From Citreimonas salinaria (GTDB taxonomy: Bacteria > Pseudomonadota > Alphaproteobacteria > Rhodobacterales > Rhodobacteraceae): 64,000 nucleotides of DNA. The position numbers were made by a program, and so were the translations under genes. The DNA lies in contig NZ_FNPF01000018.1 in the NCBI RefSeq assembly GCF_900107235.1, positions 27,625 through 91,624 on the forward strand, in the 5' to 3' direction. Of the stretch, positions 7,939-18,012 are shown piece by piece (the first letter of the stretch is position 1; every line of letters starts with the position of its first letter). A model generated the notes under the pieces. The model was given only the letters and a program-made list of their open reading frames with translations. It was not told the DNA's origin and searched no databases.

Positions 7939-9924
7939 GTGTTCGGTAGCAAGTTCAAGGCGGCCGGCGCTCTTGCGCGGGCTCGTGGGGCAGGCGCCTC
8001 CGACCGGCCGGGCGGAGGGGGCGGGCTGAAGGGTTTTCAAATCCTTGCGGCCGGCTTCAGCATAGCCGCGGCGCTCCTGATGGCGATCTCGATCGCGGTC
8101 GAGCGAACGGTCGAAGACGTCGTCAAACGCCAGGCGATCGCGGATTCCGAGCGTTGGGCAAGCCACATGGCCCGCAAAGTGCCAGACCTTGAGCGCCTGA
8201 TCGCGACCGGGCTGCCCGATGCCGCGCAGGAGGAGGCTCTTCGCGACACACGGTCCGTGGGCTCCATCTTCCGCTTCTCGCTGTACGATTCAGACGGGCG
8301 GCTGGTCCTCGTGTCGGACGACTCGCCCGTCGGCGGGGCCGGCAGCGGTGCGCCGGAGATCGATGCCGAAGCCGCAGCGGTGGCGCGCACCGGCCGCTCG
8401 ACGGCCGGTGTCGACGACGGCACCGGCAGAACGGACCGGCCCGACCTCCACGCCGAGGCCTACGTGCCGATCCGCGACGGCACCGGCGCGATACGCGGCG
8501 TCGCCGAGGTTTACGTCGATGTCACCGCGACGCGCGCATTCTTCACCGCCAGCTTCCGGTCCTTCGGCCTGATCCTCAGCGCGGCGTGCCTTCTGATGGT
8601 ATCGCTTCCCGCCTCGGCTTACGTCCTGCAGCGGCGCATGGCACTCAAGGCGCAGGAAAGCGTCGAGTTTCTGGCGCGCCACGATTCCCTCACCGGGCTC
8701 CTGAACCGTGCCGAGTTCACAGCCCGCGCGGAAAGGGACGGACGCTGCACGTTGCACGCGCTGGCTTTTGTGGACGTCGACCATTTCAAGCAGGTCAACG
8801 ACACGCATGGCCACCGCACGGGGGATGCCCTTCTGACCCATATCGCGCATATCCTGCAAAGCGAGGCCGGGCCCGAAGATCTGGTGGCCCGCTTCGGCGG
8901 CGACGAATTCGTTCTCGGTATCAGGAACCCCTCGGAAGACGCCGCGATCGAACACGTGAACGCCGTCGTGCGCCGCTGTGCCGAGCCGTTCCGCCTGGAC
9001 GGCAAGCGCATCAACAGCACCGTCAGCATCGGTCTCGCGCGGGTCGATTGCGCGCAATCGCTGGACCGGACGCTCAGTCAGGCGGATGCGGCGCTGTACC
9101 ATGCGAAAGCGGCCGGGCGCAGCGACCTGGCGGTCTACGGCAGCGAGATGGGCGAGCGAATGGCGGCCCGCCGTGCGCTGGAGGCGCGCGTTCGCGCGGC
9201 TCTGGAACGGAAGGAGTTCGAGATCCACTACCAGCCGCTGGTGGACGGGGTCACGCATGGAATCGTCGGTTACGAGGCTCTTCTGCGGTTGCGGAGCGAC
9301 GCCGGCGATCCGATTCCGCCGGCGATCTTCATCCCCGTCGCCGAAGAGCTCGGGCTGATTTCCGAGATCGGCGCATGGGTCCTGCGCACCGCGACCGCGG
9401 CATTCGCGGCGATCGAGGATGGATGCACGCTGTCGGTCAACCTGTCAGCGGTCCAGTTCGAGGACGGCGCACTGGTGCCGACGGTCCGTGCGGCACTGCA
9501 CGAATCCGGCTTGCCGGCCCAGCGGCTCGAGCTCGAGATCACCGAATCGCTCCTACTGGGCGACAGCAGGTCGGTCGAAATGCAGATCGACGCGCTAAAG
9601 GAAATGGGCGTGGGGATCGCGATGGACGACTTCGGAACCGGGTTCTCCAGCCTGTCCTACCTGTGGAAATACGGGTTCGATCGGATCAAGATCGACCGTT
9701 CGTTCGTGGGTGCGCTGGATGAAAACCCGGAGCGCGCGCGCGACATCATCGAGACAACCGTGCTCCTCGGGCAGCGCCTGGGCATGAAGATCACCGCCGA
9801 AGGGGTCGAAACCGCCGAGCAGTCGGCTCTCCTGACGCAGCTTGGCTGCGATGTGCTGCAAGGATATCTCTACGGGCGACCTGGGCCCATCGCCGACTTT
9901 CATCGCCGCGACTTCGGCACCTAG
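7939..9924 (+). CDS. Membrane GGDEF-EAL cyclic-di-GMP protein
   Basis: A 661-residue protein that can both make and break cyclic-di-GMP by domain content. A cytoplasmic N-terminus is followed by a membrane segment near residues 35-55, a periplasmic sensor of about 140 residues and a second membrane segment near 200-220. The GGDEF domain has an intact RFGGDEF active site near residue 320; the usual RxxD inhibitory site just before it is missing (GPED instead). The EAL domain starts near 444 with YEALLRLR and keeps NLSAVQF, ITESLLL, MDDFGTGFSSL and KIDRSFV, so the phosphodiesterase looks active. Start is GTG at 7939. The gene stands beside the chemotaxis operon but is convergent with it. Confidence 0.92.
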   Translation: MFGSKFKAAGALARARGAGASDRPGGGGGLKGFQILAAGFSIAAALLMAISIAVERTVEDVVKRQAIADSERWASHMARKVPDLERLIATGLPDAAQEEALRDTRSVGSIFRFSLYDSDGRLVLVSDDSPVGGAGSGAPEIDAEAAAVARTGRSTAGVDDGTGRTDRPDLHAEAYVPIRDGTGAIRGVAEVYVDVTATRAFFTASFRSFGLILSAACLLMVSLPASAYVLQRRMALKAQESVEFLARHDSLTGLLNRAEFTARAERDGRCTLHALAFVDVDHFKQVNDTHGHRTGDALLTHIAHILQSEAGPEDLVARFGGDEFVLGIRNPSEDAAIEHVNAVVRRCAEPFRLDGKRINSTVSIGLARVDCAQSLDRTLSQADAALYHAKAAGRSDLAVYGSEMGERMAARRALEARVRAALERKEFEIHYQPLVDGVTHGIVGYEALLRLRSDAGDPIPPAIFIPVAEELGLISEIGAWVLRTATAAFAAIEDGCTLSVNLSAVQFEDGALVPTVRAALHESGLPAQRLELEITESLLLGDSRSVEMQIDALKEMGVGIAMDDFGTGFSSLSYLWKYGFDRIKIDRSFVGALDENPERARDIIETTVLLGQRLGMKITAEGVETAEQSALLTQLGCDVLQGYLYGRPGPIADFHRRDFGT

Positions 9925-10029
9925 CCGCGAGCGCAACCGGGCCGCGTCAAAGCTGCAGCGTGTCCCGACTGCCGAAGCGGCAGCGGCGCGGCCGCGCCCA
10001 AGATCGCCGCACGTCCCCCCGTGGATGGG

Positions 10030-11094
10030 TCAAACGCAGAGACGAAGGATGCGCGCGGCGATATCGTCCAGGTCTACCTCTTCCTCGACCGCGCCCATGC
10101 GCTGCGCTTCGGCAGGCATGCCGTAGACCACGCAGGATGCCTCGTTCTGGCCAAGCGTGCGGGCACCGCTGTCGCGCATTTCCTTCAGGCCGCGGGCACC
10201 GTCGTCGCCCATGCCCGTCAGGATGACACCCACGGCGTTGGCGCCGGCGACGCAACTGACCGATCGGAACAGCACGTCGACCGACGGGCGATGGCGGTTG
10301 ACCAGCGGGCCGTCGCGCACCTCGACCCTGTAGTTCGCTCCGCTTCGGGTCAGCAGCATGTGCGACGATCCCGGCGCGATCAGTGCGTGTCCCGGCAGCA
10401 CGCTGTCGCCGGTCTTCGCTTCGGTAACGGTGATCTCGCATTGCTCGTCCAGCCGCCGCGCGAAACCGGAAGTGAACGCTTCCGGCATGTGCTGCACGAT
10501 GACGATCGGCGGCGCCGTGCGGGGCATCGCCTGAAGCACCCGGCGCAAGGCCTCGGTCCCGCCGGTCGACGCGCCGATCGCAATCACCTTGTGCGTCGTC
10601 TGAAGCATCGCCCGCCGCGGTGCCGCCTGTGGCAGAACCGCGTCAGCGTTCCTTTTTTCCTCGTTCGGAATCACACGCCGGCGCGACAGGTGCGCGTGCG
10701 ATGCGGCCAGCACCGCATCCTGAATGCGGATCGATGAGTCCTCGAGGAAGCGGCGGGTCGACAGATTTGGCTTCTGGATGATCTCGACCGCTCCGGCCTC
10801 CAGGGCGGCCAGGTGGGTCGCGCTGCTGTCGCCGACCAGCGTCGAGCAGATCACCACCGGGATCGGTCGTTGCGCCATCAGGCGCTTCAGGAAGGTGATC
10901 CCGTCCATCCGGGGCATCTCGACGTCAAGCACTATGACGTCCGGAACTTCCTTGCGCATGCGCTCGGCGGCCTGGAAAGGGTCGTTGGCCGTCGCGCATA
11001 CGCGCAGGCGAGGATGGGCGCTGATGATGTCGGCAAGCGTCTGGCGCACCAGCGCGCTGTCGTCGACGATCAGGACCTTCTTTTGTGGGCTCAT
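10030..11094 (-). CDS. cheB: Chemotaxis response regulator / methylesterase CheB
   Basis: Removes methyl groups from chemoreceptor glutamates when phosphorylated by CheA. The 354-residue protein has a receiver domain (VDDSALVR, phospho-acceptor D57 in [11 protein letters not shown]) and a C-terminal esterase with the catalytic serine in [15 protein letters not shown], histidine in [11 protein letters not shown] and aspartate in [14 protein letters not shown] three bases upstream of the ATG could also start it; the ATG overlaps the cheR stop by one base (TGATG). It is the last gene of the chemotaxis operon. Confidence 0.95.
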   Translation of the reverse strand: MSPQKKVLIVDDSALVRQTLADIISAHPRLRVCATANDPFQAAERMRKEVPDVIVLDVEMPRMDGITFLKRLMAQRPIPVVICSTLVGDSSATHLAALEAGAVEIIQKPNLSTRRFLEDSSIRIQDAVLAASHAHLSRRRVIPNEEKRNADAVLPQAAPRRAMLQTTHKVIAIGASTGGTEALRRVLQAMPRTAPPIVIVQHMPEAFTSGFARRLDEQCEITVTEAKTGDSVLPGHALIAPGSSHMLLTRSGANYRVEVRDGPLVNRHRPSVDVLFRSVSCVAGANAVGVILTGMGDDGARGLKEMRDSGARTLGQNEASCVVYGMPAEAQRMGAVEEEVDLDDIAARILRLCV

Positions 11095-11969
11095 CACGTG
11101 CCTACCTTCTGAAAGATCGACGGCCGTACCGTTCGAAGGTCGGTGCGATGGCGGATGTGAGACCCTTCAGTGTGTCCCAGCAGAAGAAAGCCACCGGGCC
11201 GCAACCGGCTGACGACGTTCTCGATGGCGGCCTCGCGCATCTCGTTGTCGAAATAGATCAGGACGTTGCGCAAGAAGACCAGATCTGCGGAAAAACGGCC
11301 AAGGCCGTCGCCCGACACGAGGTTGGCCTGGCTCCACGAGGCGAGGTTCCGCAGATCCGGCACGATCCGATAGCGCCCGTCGTCCTTGCGGGAGGACAGA
11401 AGGAAGCGCGGCCGCATGTCCTTCGGAATATCGCGGATCTGTGTGCGGTCGTAGACCGCCTGTGCCGCGATGCGCAGCACCTGGGACGAAATGTCGGTTC
11501 CGAGCAATCGCGCCCGTGCGGGCAGATTGTCGTGCAGACGCGCCTGTTCTGCAACCATGAGGGCAGAATACCCCTCTTGGCCCGAGGAACACGCCGCGCT
11601 CCAGAACAAGAGCTCAAGGGTCGTGCCGCGGCTGCCGGTCAGCGCCTTCAGGCCCTCGGACCGCAGCCACTCGAACTGCGGCGCTTCGCGGAAAAAGCTT
11701 GTGGTGTGGGTCGTCAGCGCTTCGGCAAAGCGCGCGTGCTCGTCCGGGTCGGTTTTTAGGCGCCGTAGGTAGGCCGCGTAATCGGCGGATCCCGTTGCGG
11801 CAAGGCGGCGACCAAGCCGGGAGGCAAGGAATTCCTGCTTGCGCTCGGTCAGGGTAATCCCGGTCAGCCTGAGCGCCCAGGCCGCGAGATCTTCGATGTC
11901 GGTCGAGCCGAGCCTGGGTGCGCGAGGAGCCGGTGCACGAGCAGAATTGGGCTGGATGGCGTTTGCCAT
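11094..11969 (-). CDS. cheR: Chemotaxis protein methyltransferase CheR
   Basis: S-adenosylmethionine-dependent enzyme that methylates glutamates of the chemoreceptors. The 291-residue protein has the N-terminal helical CheR domain ([19 protein letters not shown]) and the Rossmann methyltransferase domain with [19 protein letters not shown] as the SAM-binding motif I and [17 protein letters not shown] further on. There is no TPR extension. It lies downstream of cheW and just before cheB. Confidence 0.95.
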   Translation of the reverse strand: MANAIQPNSARAPAPRAPRLGSTDIEDLAAWALRLTGITLTERKQEFLASRLGRRLAATGSADYAAYLRRLKTDPDEHARFAEALTTHTTSFFREAPQFEWLRSEGLKALTGSRGTTLELLFWSAACSSGQEGYSALMVAEQARLHDNLPARARLLGTDISSQVLRIAAQAVYDRTQIRDIPKDMRPRFLLSSRKDDGRYRIVPDLRNLASWSQANLVSGDGLGRFSADLVFLRNVLIYFDNEMREAAIENVVSRLRPGGFLLLGHTEGSHIRHRTDLRTVRPSIFQKVGT

Positions 11970-12031
11970 GTAAGATCGCTTTCTTGCCGTGCGGGAGCCG
12001 GGTGTGGCCCCCGCTGAAGGTCCGCCGCGGC

Positions 12032-12571
12032 TCAGAAGAAGCCCGCGCCCGCGGTCAGGTCGAGCTCATCGCCGGCATCACCGAAGATGCCCTGCAGGTC
12101 GATCAGTACGATCAAATCCTCGTTCCGGCGCGACAGGCCCAGCAGGACGCCCGCGTCCCAAAGCGCGAACCCGTCGCGTGGGATCGGCTCGATCTCGCTC
12201 TGTGCGATCTGGTCGACGTTGCGCACGCGGTCCGCCTGGATCCCGATCTGCCGGTTACGGTAGCCGGTGGCGAATTCGAGGACCACCATCCGGGCCTCCT
12301 CGGCCCAATCGCCCGGCGCGACGCCCAGGCGCCGGCCCAGGTCGACGATCGGAACGCTCTGGCCGCGGACATCGACGACTCCAAGAACTTCGGAGGGCGC
12401 GTTGGGCAGCGGCGTGATCTTCTTGACGTCGATGATTTCGCGTACGAAGCGGACATCGACACCCAAGGTCTGGCCGCCCAGGTCGAATGTGAGGTACGTG
12501 GAGGACTCGTCCTCCTCCACGTCGGCCTCCTCGCTCAGGACCTCGTCCTCGAACATGGGATCAGCCTGCAT
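12032..12571 (-). CDS. cheW: Chemotaxis coupling protein CheW (first copy)
   Basis: Adaptor linking receptors to the CheA kinase. After an acidic N-terminus of about 25 residues comes a standard CheW domain ([20 protein letters not shown], then [23 protein letters not shown]). I chose the ATG at 12571, which overlaps the receptor gene stop by 11 bases; the ATG at 12556, five codons later, is also possible and neither has a strong ribosome site. This is one of two CheW genes in the operon, on either side of the receptor gene. Confidence 0.92.
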   Translation of the reverse strand: MQADPMFEDEVLSEEADVEEDESSTYLTFDLGGQTLGVDVRFVREIIDVKKITPLPNAPSEVLGVVDVRGQSVPIVDLGRRLGVAPGDWAEEARMVVLEFATGYRNRQIGIQADRVRNVDQIAQSEIEPIPRDGFALWDAGVLLGLSRRNEDLIVLIDLQGIFGDAGDELDLTAGAGFF

Positions 12572-14741
12572 AGCGCGTGAAGTCGGCGTCTGAAACGTCG
12601 CTCGACGACAGATCGAGATCGAAGGCTTCGACCGTCTTCGATGCGCTCTTCTTCGGCGCCTGCTTCGCCGCCACACTGGGGGCCGCCTTTGCGGGTCGCG
12701 GCGCGGCCGCTGCGTGCCTGCCGGCATCCGCCACCGTGAAGTAGCCGATGACCGCATTCAACTGCTGCGATTGTGCCGCCAGTTCCTGGCTGGTCGCGGC
12801 GGATTGCTCGGCGGCGGCGGCGTTCTGCTGGATGACCTTGTCCAATTCGCGGATCGCCTCGTTGATCTGCTCGGCGCCGACATTCTGCTCGCGGGTCGAG
12901 GCGCTGATTTCCTGGACCAGGTCGGCCGTGCGCTGGATGTTCGGCACCAAGGTCTCCAGCATCCGCCCGGCCTCGCCCGAGACTTCGACCGTCTGCGAAG
13001 ACAGGCTGCTGATTTCGGCCGCGGCCTGCTGGCTGCGCTCGGCCAGCTTGCGCACTTCGGACGCCACGACCGCGAAGCCCTTGCCGTGCGTGCCGGCTCG
13101 GGCCGCCTCGACCGCTGCGTTCAGGGCCAGCAGGTCGGTCTGGCGGGCGATTTCCTGGATGATGTTGATCTTGTCCGCGATCGTCTTCATCGCGCGGACG
13201 GCGTTGCCGACCGCCTCGCCGGACTGGCGCGCATCTTCGGCAGACTGGTTGGCGATCTTCTCCGTCTGGGCCGCGTTGTCGGCGTTCTGTCGGATGTTGG
13301 CCGTCATCTCCTCGATGGAAGCCGATGCCTGCTCGGCCGCCGAGGCTTGCTGGTTGGAGCCGGCCGAAAGCTGCTCGGCGGTGGCCGACATGTCCGACGC
13401 GCCTTCGGCAACGTATGTCGCACTGACAGATGCGTTCGAGATCACGTCGCGCAGCTTGACGACCATGTCGCGCAGGGCCATGCCCAGCTGGTCCTCGTCC
13501 GAGCGCGGCTTGACGTCGGCGGTGAGATCGCCCTTGGCGATCGTTTCCGCCGCCCGGCTCATGTCCCTGAGGTCGACGACCATCTTGTCCATGGCGTTCA
13601 GCAGGTCGCCGATCTCGTCGCGCTTGTCCGACTTGGCATGGATATCGAGGTTGCCGCGCGCGACCTCGCAAGCGACCTCCACCGCACGGGCAAGACCGCG
13701 GCTGATTGTCGTCGACAGCCAGAAGGCAGCCACTACCGCAATGGTGGCGGCGACTGCGCCGAGCGTGAGGAGCAGGTTGCGCGATGTCGCATAGGCGGCG
13801 TGTGCGTCGTCCTGAGCCAACCCGAGGTTGTCGCGCGACATGGTCGCCATGGCCGCGGCGGCTGCAAAGCTTTCGTCGAACGCCGGCTCCAGTTGGTCTT
13901 TCAGCAGTCGGCTGGCGAGGGTGTTGGTGTTCTGTACCGACAGTTCGGTCGTCGCCTGCATCAGTTCACGCCACTCCTGCCAGGCGACGCTCAACGAGTC
14001 GAGTGCCTGCCGGTCGGCTCCGGTCGCGACTGCTTCCGCGGCTGCCAAGTGGTCCTGCAAGGACGCTGTTTCCGCTTCGATCCCGGCCTGTGAAATCTCG
14101 ATCTTCTCCGCGCTGTTGTCGATGAGCAGGTCGCGCTCGTAGCTGTGGAGCGCGCGCAGGTTGTCCGTCAACGCGTCGACGTTCTCTTCCAGCGTCGCCA
14201 GCCGCGGATCGCGCAAGGTTGCCGATGCGATGCGTTCGCGCACGTTCGCGACGATCTCTTCGACCATCGTGTAGACGATTCCATAGGCCGGCTCGCTCTG
14301 GGTCTGGTAAGTTTCAAGCGCCCGGACGTTGGTCTTCGCAAGGCCGAGTTCCCGAATCTCATCCTCCGCAGCCAGGAACTCTTCCCATTCGGCTTCGAAC
14401 CTTTGCAGTGCAGCCTCCTCGGTCTCGGTGAGGTTGAGCCGCCGCATGTTGCCGATGGCTTCGGCCACATGGAGGATTTCCGCCTCGGCTTCCTCTGCCA
14501 GGGCCGTTGCGGCGGCATCGTCGGGCTCCATCAGGTAGCTCTTCACAATGCTCATGGTGGTTGCGGCGGCGGCCTCCATCGTCAGGCTCTCGTCCAGCTG
14601 GGCGGCGGTGTCCTCCACCATGTCGTCCAGGGTTGCCTGCAGTTCCGCAGCTTCCTTCAGCGCCATGAAGCTGGACGCGCCGAGCAAAGCGATCAGGACC
14701 GCAAAAACCGCGATCAGTTTTGTCTTGATGGTAAGCCGCAT
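12561..14741 (-). CDS. Methyl-accepting chemotaxis protein
   Basis: A 726-residue transmembrane chemoreceptor. The first membrane helix is near residues 8-28, a long all-helical periplasmic sensor of about 300 residues follows, and the second membrane helix is near 330-350 ([20 protein letters not shown]). One or two HAMP units follow ([16 protein letters not shown]), then the cytoplasmic signalling domain with the conserved hairpin [20 protein letters not shown]. No NWETF-type CheR-binding pentapeptide is at the C-terminus. The ATG at 14741 is preferred over an in-frame TTG at 14762. The signal it senses cannot be told from sequence. Confidence 0.95.
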   Translation of the reverse strand: MRLTIKTKLIAVFAVLIALLGASSFMALKEAAELQATLDDMVEDTAAQLDESLTMEAAAATTMSIVKSYLMEPDDAAATALAEEAEAEILHVAEAIGNMRRLNLTETEEAALQRFEAEWEEFLAAEDEIRELGLAKTNVRALETYQTQSEPAYGIVYTMVEEIVANVRERIASATLRDPRLATLEENVDALTDNLRALHSYERDLLIDNSAEKIEISQAGIEAETASLQDHLAAAEAVATGADRQALDSLSVAWQEWRELMQATTELSVQNTNTLASRLLKDQLEPAFDESFAAAAAMATMSRDNLGLAQDDAHAAYATSRNLLLTLGAVAATIAVVAAFWLSTTISRGLARAVEVACEVARGNLDIHAKSDKRDEIGDLLNAMDKMVVDLRDMSRAAETIAKGDLTADVKPRSDEDQLGMALRDMVVKLRDVISNASVSATYVAEGASDMSATAEQLSAGSNQQASAAEQASASIEEMTANIRQNADNAAQTEKIANQSAEDARQSGEAVGNAVRAMKTIADKINIIQEIARQTDLLALNAAVEAARAGTHGKGFAVVASEVRKLAERSQQAAAEISSLSSQTVEVSGEAGRMLETLVPNIQRTADLVQEISASTREQNVGAEQINEAIRELDKVIQQNAAAAEQSAATSQELAAQSQQLNAVIGYFTVADAGRHAAAAPRPAKAAPSVAAKQAPKKSASKTVEAFDLDLSSSDVSDADFTRYAG

Positions 14742-14769
14742 AGTTTCGCTCTTTCTTTTCAAGCCTGTA

Positions 14770-15231
14770 TCAATGGGAGGTCGTCGGCGCGAAGGTGGCT
14801 TCGACGTCGAGCAGGATGATCAGCGCGCCGTCCTTCTTGGCGACGCCCTTGAGGTATTCGGTCGGCCACCGGACCCCGAGTTCGGGCACCGGTTCCAGGT
14901 CCGACAGGTTGGTTTCTGTGATGTCGTCGACGGCGTCCGCCATCATCGCCACCTTCGTGCTTTCGCCCCCGACGACGAGGTCAAGCACGAGGACGCGACT
15001 GGTGGCGCATGGCCCCGCCGGCTTCATGCCCAGCCGGTGGCGCAGGTCGACGAACGGAGCGATCGCGCCGCGCACGTTGATCAGGCCCGGGGCGAAGGCA
15101 TCGGCATTCGGCGCCCGTGTCACCGGCAGCGGGTCGATGATTTCGTCCACGTAGGTCACGGGGATGGCGAAGGTCTCTCCCTGCAGGGAGAAGGTCAGCG
15201 CCATGCCCTCGATCTCGGAGGTCTCGGTCAT
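14770..15231 (-). CDS. cheW: Chemotaxis coupling protein CheW (second copy)
   Basis: A 153-residue CheW-domain protein ([20 protein letters not shown], then [22 protein letters not shown]). It begins 14 bases after the cheA stop and ends about 30 bases before the receptor gene. The two CheW proteins of this operon differ clearly in sequence and may couple different receptors to CheA. Confidence 0.92.
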   Translation of the reverse strand: MTETSEIEGMALTFSLQGETFAIPVTYVDEIIDPLPVTRAPNADAFAPGLINVRGAIAPFVDLRHRLGMKPAGPCATSRVLVLDLVVGGESTKVAMMADAVDDITETNLSDLEPVPELGVRWPTEYLKGVAKKDGALIILLDVEATFAPTTSH

Positions 15232-15245
15232 TTCGGGTTCCCGTG

Positions 15246-17195
15246 TCACGCGGCCACCCGGCGGGCGGCCTGGGCGCGCTTCACCAGCGCGGTCACGTCG
15301 AGGATCATCGCCACCGATCCGTCGCCCAGGATCGTCGAGCCCGAGAGCCCCTCGATCCCGCGGTGATAGATGCTCAGCGGCTTGATGACGGTCTGGTGCT
15401 GGCCCACGACCTCGTCGACGACCAGACCCATGCGTTTGCCGTCGACCGACGAGACGACGATGCGCCGGTCGTCCTCGTCCAGCCGGTCGAAGCCGAACAG
15501 CGTGTCGAGGTTGACGTACGGCACCAGTTCGTCGCGGATGCGCAGCAGCGCGCGGCCGCTCTCGCGCGCCTTCTCGTCGGCGGGCAGGTCGACGCATTCC
15601 TCGACGCTGGACAGTGGCAGCACGAAGGGCACGCCCGCCACCTTCACCAGCAACCCGTCGATGATCGCAAGCGTCAGCGGCAGGCGCAGCGTCACCTGCG
15701 TGCCTAAGCCCGGCCGCGACTTGACCTCGACCACCCCGCGCAGATCCTCGATCACGCGGCGCACGGCATCCATGCCGACGCCGCGTCCCGACACGCTCGA
15801 CAAGCTTTTCGCGGTCGAGAAACCGGGCTCGAAGATCAGGTTGTACAGCTGTTCGTCGGACGCCTCCTGGTCCGCGGCCAGCAGACCGCGCTCGATCGCG
15901 CGTGCGCGGATCGCTTCCGCATCGAGGCCGGCGCCATCGTCGGTGACCGAAATCAGAACCTCGCCGCCCGATTGCCGGGCCTGCATCTTGACCAGGGCAT
16001 GCTCCGGCTTGCCGCGCGCGGCGCGCTCCTGCGGCGACTCGATGCCGTGGTCGATGGCGTTGCGTATGATGTGAACCAGCGGCTCGGTCAGGCTGTCGAT
16101 GACGTTCTTGTCGACCTCGGTTTCGCCGCCGCGCGTGTCCAGCTTGACCTGCTTGCCCAACTCGCCGGACAGGTCGCGCACGACCCTGCGGAACTTGCCG
16201 AACACCAGCTCGACGGGCAGCATGCGGATCGACAGGGTGGCGTCGCGCAGCCCCGTCACCAGCCGCTCGATCTCTTCGGCGACGCCGGCCAGCGCGGAAT
16301 CCTGCACGTCGCTCGAAATCCGGTTGAGCCGGGCCTGCGCGATCACCAATTCGCCCAACTGGTCCATCAGCTCGTCGAGGCGGTGCGATTGCACGCGAAC
16401 GGACGTGGACTTCGAGGGGACCTGCTCGGCCGCTTGCGCGGCTTCGGGGGCGGCCGGGGTTTCTTCCGAAGCGGAGCCCGGTGCCGATGCCGGCTCTCCC
16501 ACCGGTCCCAGCTCGGTGATTTCCAGGTCGCCGTCCGACGCGAACAGGAATACCTCCTCGATCTCACCGCGCCCCGCCCCGGTCACCAGGACGACATGCC
16601 AGGCCAGGTGGCAGACCGTCGGATCCAGATCCTCTAGCGCGGGGACGTGGTGGCCCAGGCACGTGATATCGGCGGTGCCGAGATCGGCAAGCTCGGCAAG
16701 AAGAAGGTCGGGACGCAGACCGTTGCGCATGGCGTCCGGCGAGGGCCTGAAATCGATGACGAACCTGCGCATGGTCGGCGTGCCGTCCGAGGCGGGCGCG
16801 CTGCCGGGCTGCATCGTCTCGACCAGCCGGCGGATCTTCTCGACCAGTGCGTCGGTCTCTGCATCCGGGGGACGGCCCGCTTCGGGATCCGGTCCGCGCG
16901 CGATCATCCGTTCCATATGGTCACGCGACGCCAGCGAAAGCTGGATCAGGTCGGCGCTGACCGTGCCCTCGCCCGACCGGATGCGGTCGAAGGCGTTCTC
17001 GAAGTGGTGCAGGAATTTCGACAGCGCGGTGAAGCCGAACATCGCGCCTGAACCCTTCAGCGTGTGCAGTGCGCGGAAGACGGCGTCGATGCGTGCGCTG
17101 TCGGTCGGGCTTGCCTCGAGCTCCAGCAGCGTCACGTCCAGGCCTTCGAGGATCTCGGAGGCCTCCTGGATGAAGGATTGCGTGGCGGGGTTCAT
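15246..17195 (-). CDS. cheA: Chemotaxis histidine kinase CheA
   Basis: Central kinase of chemotaxis; transfers phosphate to CheY and CheB. Domains in order within 649 residues: HPt with the phospho-histidine H44 in RALHTLKGSGAMFGF; a middle region with a proline/alanine-rich linker; dimerisation domain (HRLDELMDQLGELVIAQARL); HATPase with IRNAIDHGIESPQER, DDGAGLDAEAIRARA and SGRGVGMDAV; and a C-terminal CheW-like regulatory domain. The end of the protein (RAQAARRVAA) is normal. The gene lies five bases behind cheY. Confidence 0.96.
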   Translation of the reverse strand: MNPATQSFIQEASEILEGLDVTLLELEASPTDSARIDAVFRALHTLKGSGAMFGFTALSKFLHHFENAFDRIRSGEGTVSADLIQLSLASRDHMERMIARGPDPEAGRPPDAETDALVEKIRRLVETMQPGSAPASDGTPTMRRFVIDFRPSPDAMRNGLRPDLLLAELADLGTADITCLGHHVPALEDLDPTVCHLAWHVVLVTGAGRGEIEEVFLFASDGDLEITELGPVGEPASAPGSASEETPAAPEAAQAAEQVPSKSTSVRVQSHRLDELMDQLGELVIAQARLNRISSDVQDSALAGVAEEIERLVTGLRDATLSIRMLPVELVFGKFRRVVRDLSGELGKQVKLDTRGGETEVDKNVIDSLTEPLVHIIRNAIDHGIESPQERAARGKPEHALVKMQARQSGGEVLISVTDDGAGLDAEAIRARAIERGLLAADQEASDEQLYNLIFEPGFSTAKSLSSVSGRGVGMDAVRRVIEDLRGVVEVKSRPGLGTQVTLRLPLTLAIIDGLLVKVAGVPFVLPLSSVEECVDLPADEKARESGRALLRIRDELVPYVNLDTLFGFDRLDEDDRRIVVSSVDGKRMGLVVDEVVGQHQTVIKPLSIYHRGIEGLSGSTILGDGSVAMILDVTALVKRAQAARRVAA

Positions 17196-17200
17196 CTCGT

Positions 17201-17566
17201 CTACCCCAGCAGCTTGTTGACGACGGCGACCAGCTTGGCCTCGTCGAAGGGCTTGACCAGCCAGCCGGTCGCCCCGGCCTGCTTTGCCTCCATCATCTTT
17301 TCCTTCTGCGCCTCGGTCGTCAGCATCACGATCGGAATGCCGTCGAAGCGCCGGTCGGCCCGCATCTTGCGGACCATCTCGATGCCATTCATGTTGGGCA
17401 TGTTGAGATCGCAGACGACCAGATTCACCGGTTGCGACCCCAGCTTGGCGAGGCCCTCGACGCCGTCCGCCGCGCCGATCACGGTGAAGCCGCGCGGCTC
17501 CAGCGTGAATCCGATCATGTCGCGGATGCTCTTGGAATCGTCCACCGAGAGAATCGTCTTCGTCAC
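17201..17566 (-). CDS. cheY: Chemotaxis response regulator CheY
   Basis: A 121-residue single-domain response regulator. The acidic pair D9/D10, the phospho-acceptor D53 in VVCDLNMPNMNG, the threonine in MLTTEA and the lysine in VKPFDE are all present. Start is GTG at 17566, with AAGGAG about eight bases before it, overlapping the preceding STAS gene stop (GTGA). It is the phosphate acceptor of CheA and should control the flagellar motor or act as a phosphate sink. Confidence 0.95.
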   Translation of the reverse strand: MTKTILSVDDSKSIRDMIGFTLEPRGFTVIGAADGVEGLAKLGSQPVNLVVCDLNMPNMNGIEMVRKMRADRRFDGIPIVMLTTEAQKEKMMEAKQAGATGWLVKPFDEAKLVAVVNKLLG

Positions 17567-17874
17567 GTCAAAACTCCTTTTTCCGAGGCAATTTCGGCCA
17601 GCTCGACCTGTGCTCTGCCGCAAAACGAAACAGCGGCCGCCGAGCGCGTTTTCCGCGCACTGACAAGCAGTTGCAGCGTCAGCGGGGAAAGCGGTCCCTC
17701 GCCATCCAGAGTCACGCGGACAGTGCCGGCGCCGACTGCGTGCAGCGTTTGCACAAGGTCCGCATGCACCGCGCCGACGGTGGTCGGATCAAGGCTCGCC
17801 GGGACATTGAAGGTAATTCGGTGCAGGGTCGGTTCGGTCGTCACTTCGCTCTCCGCTATCGTTGGCCGGACCAT
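17563..17874 (-). CDS. STAS-domain protein at the head of the chemotaxis operon
   Basis: A 103-residue protein whose core (THRITF-like strand, a central VRVTLDGEGPLSPLTLQLLVSA segment, then VSFCGRAQVELAEIA) follows the STAS fold of anti-sigma-factor antagonists. The usual phosphorylated serine is not obvious; the loop reads DGEGPLSPL. It is the first gene of the che operon and overlaps cheY by four bases. An in-frame TTG at 17883 is a less likely start. The role in chemotaxis is unknown; STAS genes at this position are seen in other proteobacterial che clusters. Confidence 0.72.
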   Translation of the reverse strand: MVRPTIAESEVTTEPTLHRITFNVPASLDPTTVGAVHADLVQTLHAVGAGTVRVTLDGEGPLSPLTLQLLVSARKTRSAAAVSFCGRAQVELAEIASEKGVLT

Positions 17875-18012
17875 AGGATCCAAATCCCAAACAGCGGCTT
17901 AAGCGGCGTCGCCTGGCGTCACGCGGAAAGGGATCTTTCCCTCGAATTGTCCACTTAACCGACCGGTAATCCGTCGGCCTCTACCCAAGCATTCATCGTG
18001 GGGAGGCGAAGC

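Noticed and set aside
12714..14093. Open frame of 459 codons opposite the chemoreceptor gene
   Set aside because: Antisense shadow of the receptor gene; the minus-strand product has membrane, HAMP and signalling motifs in register.
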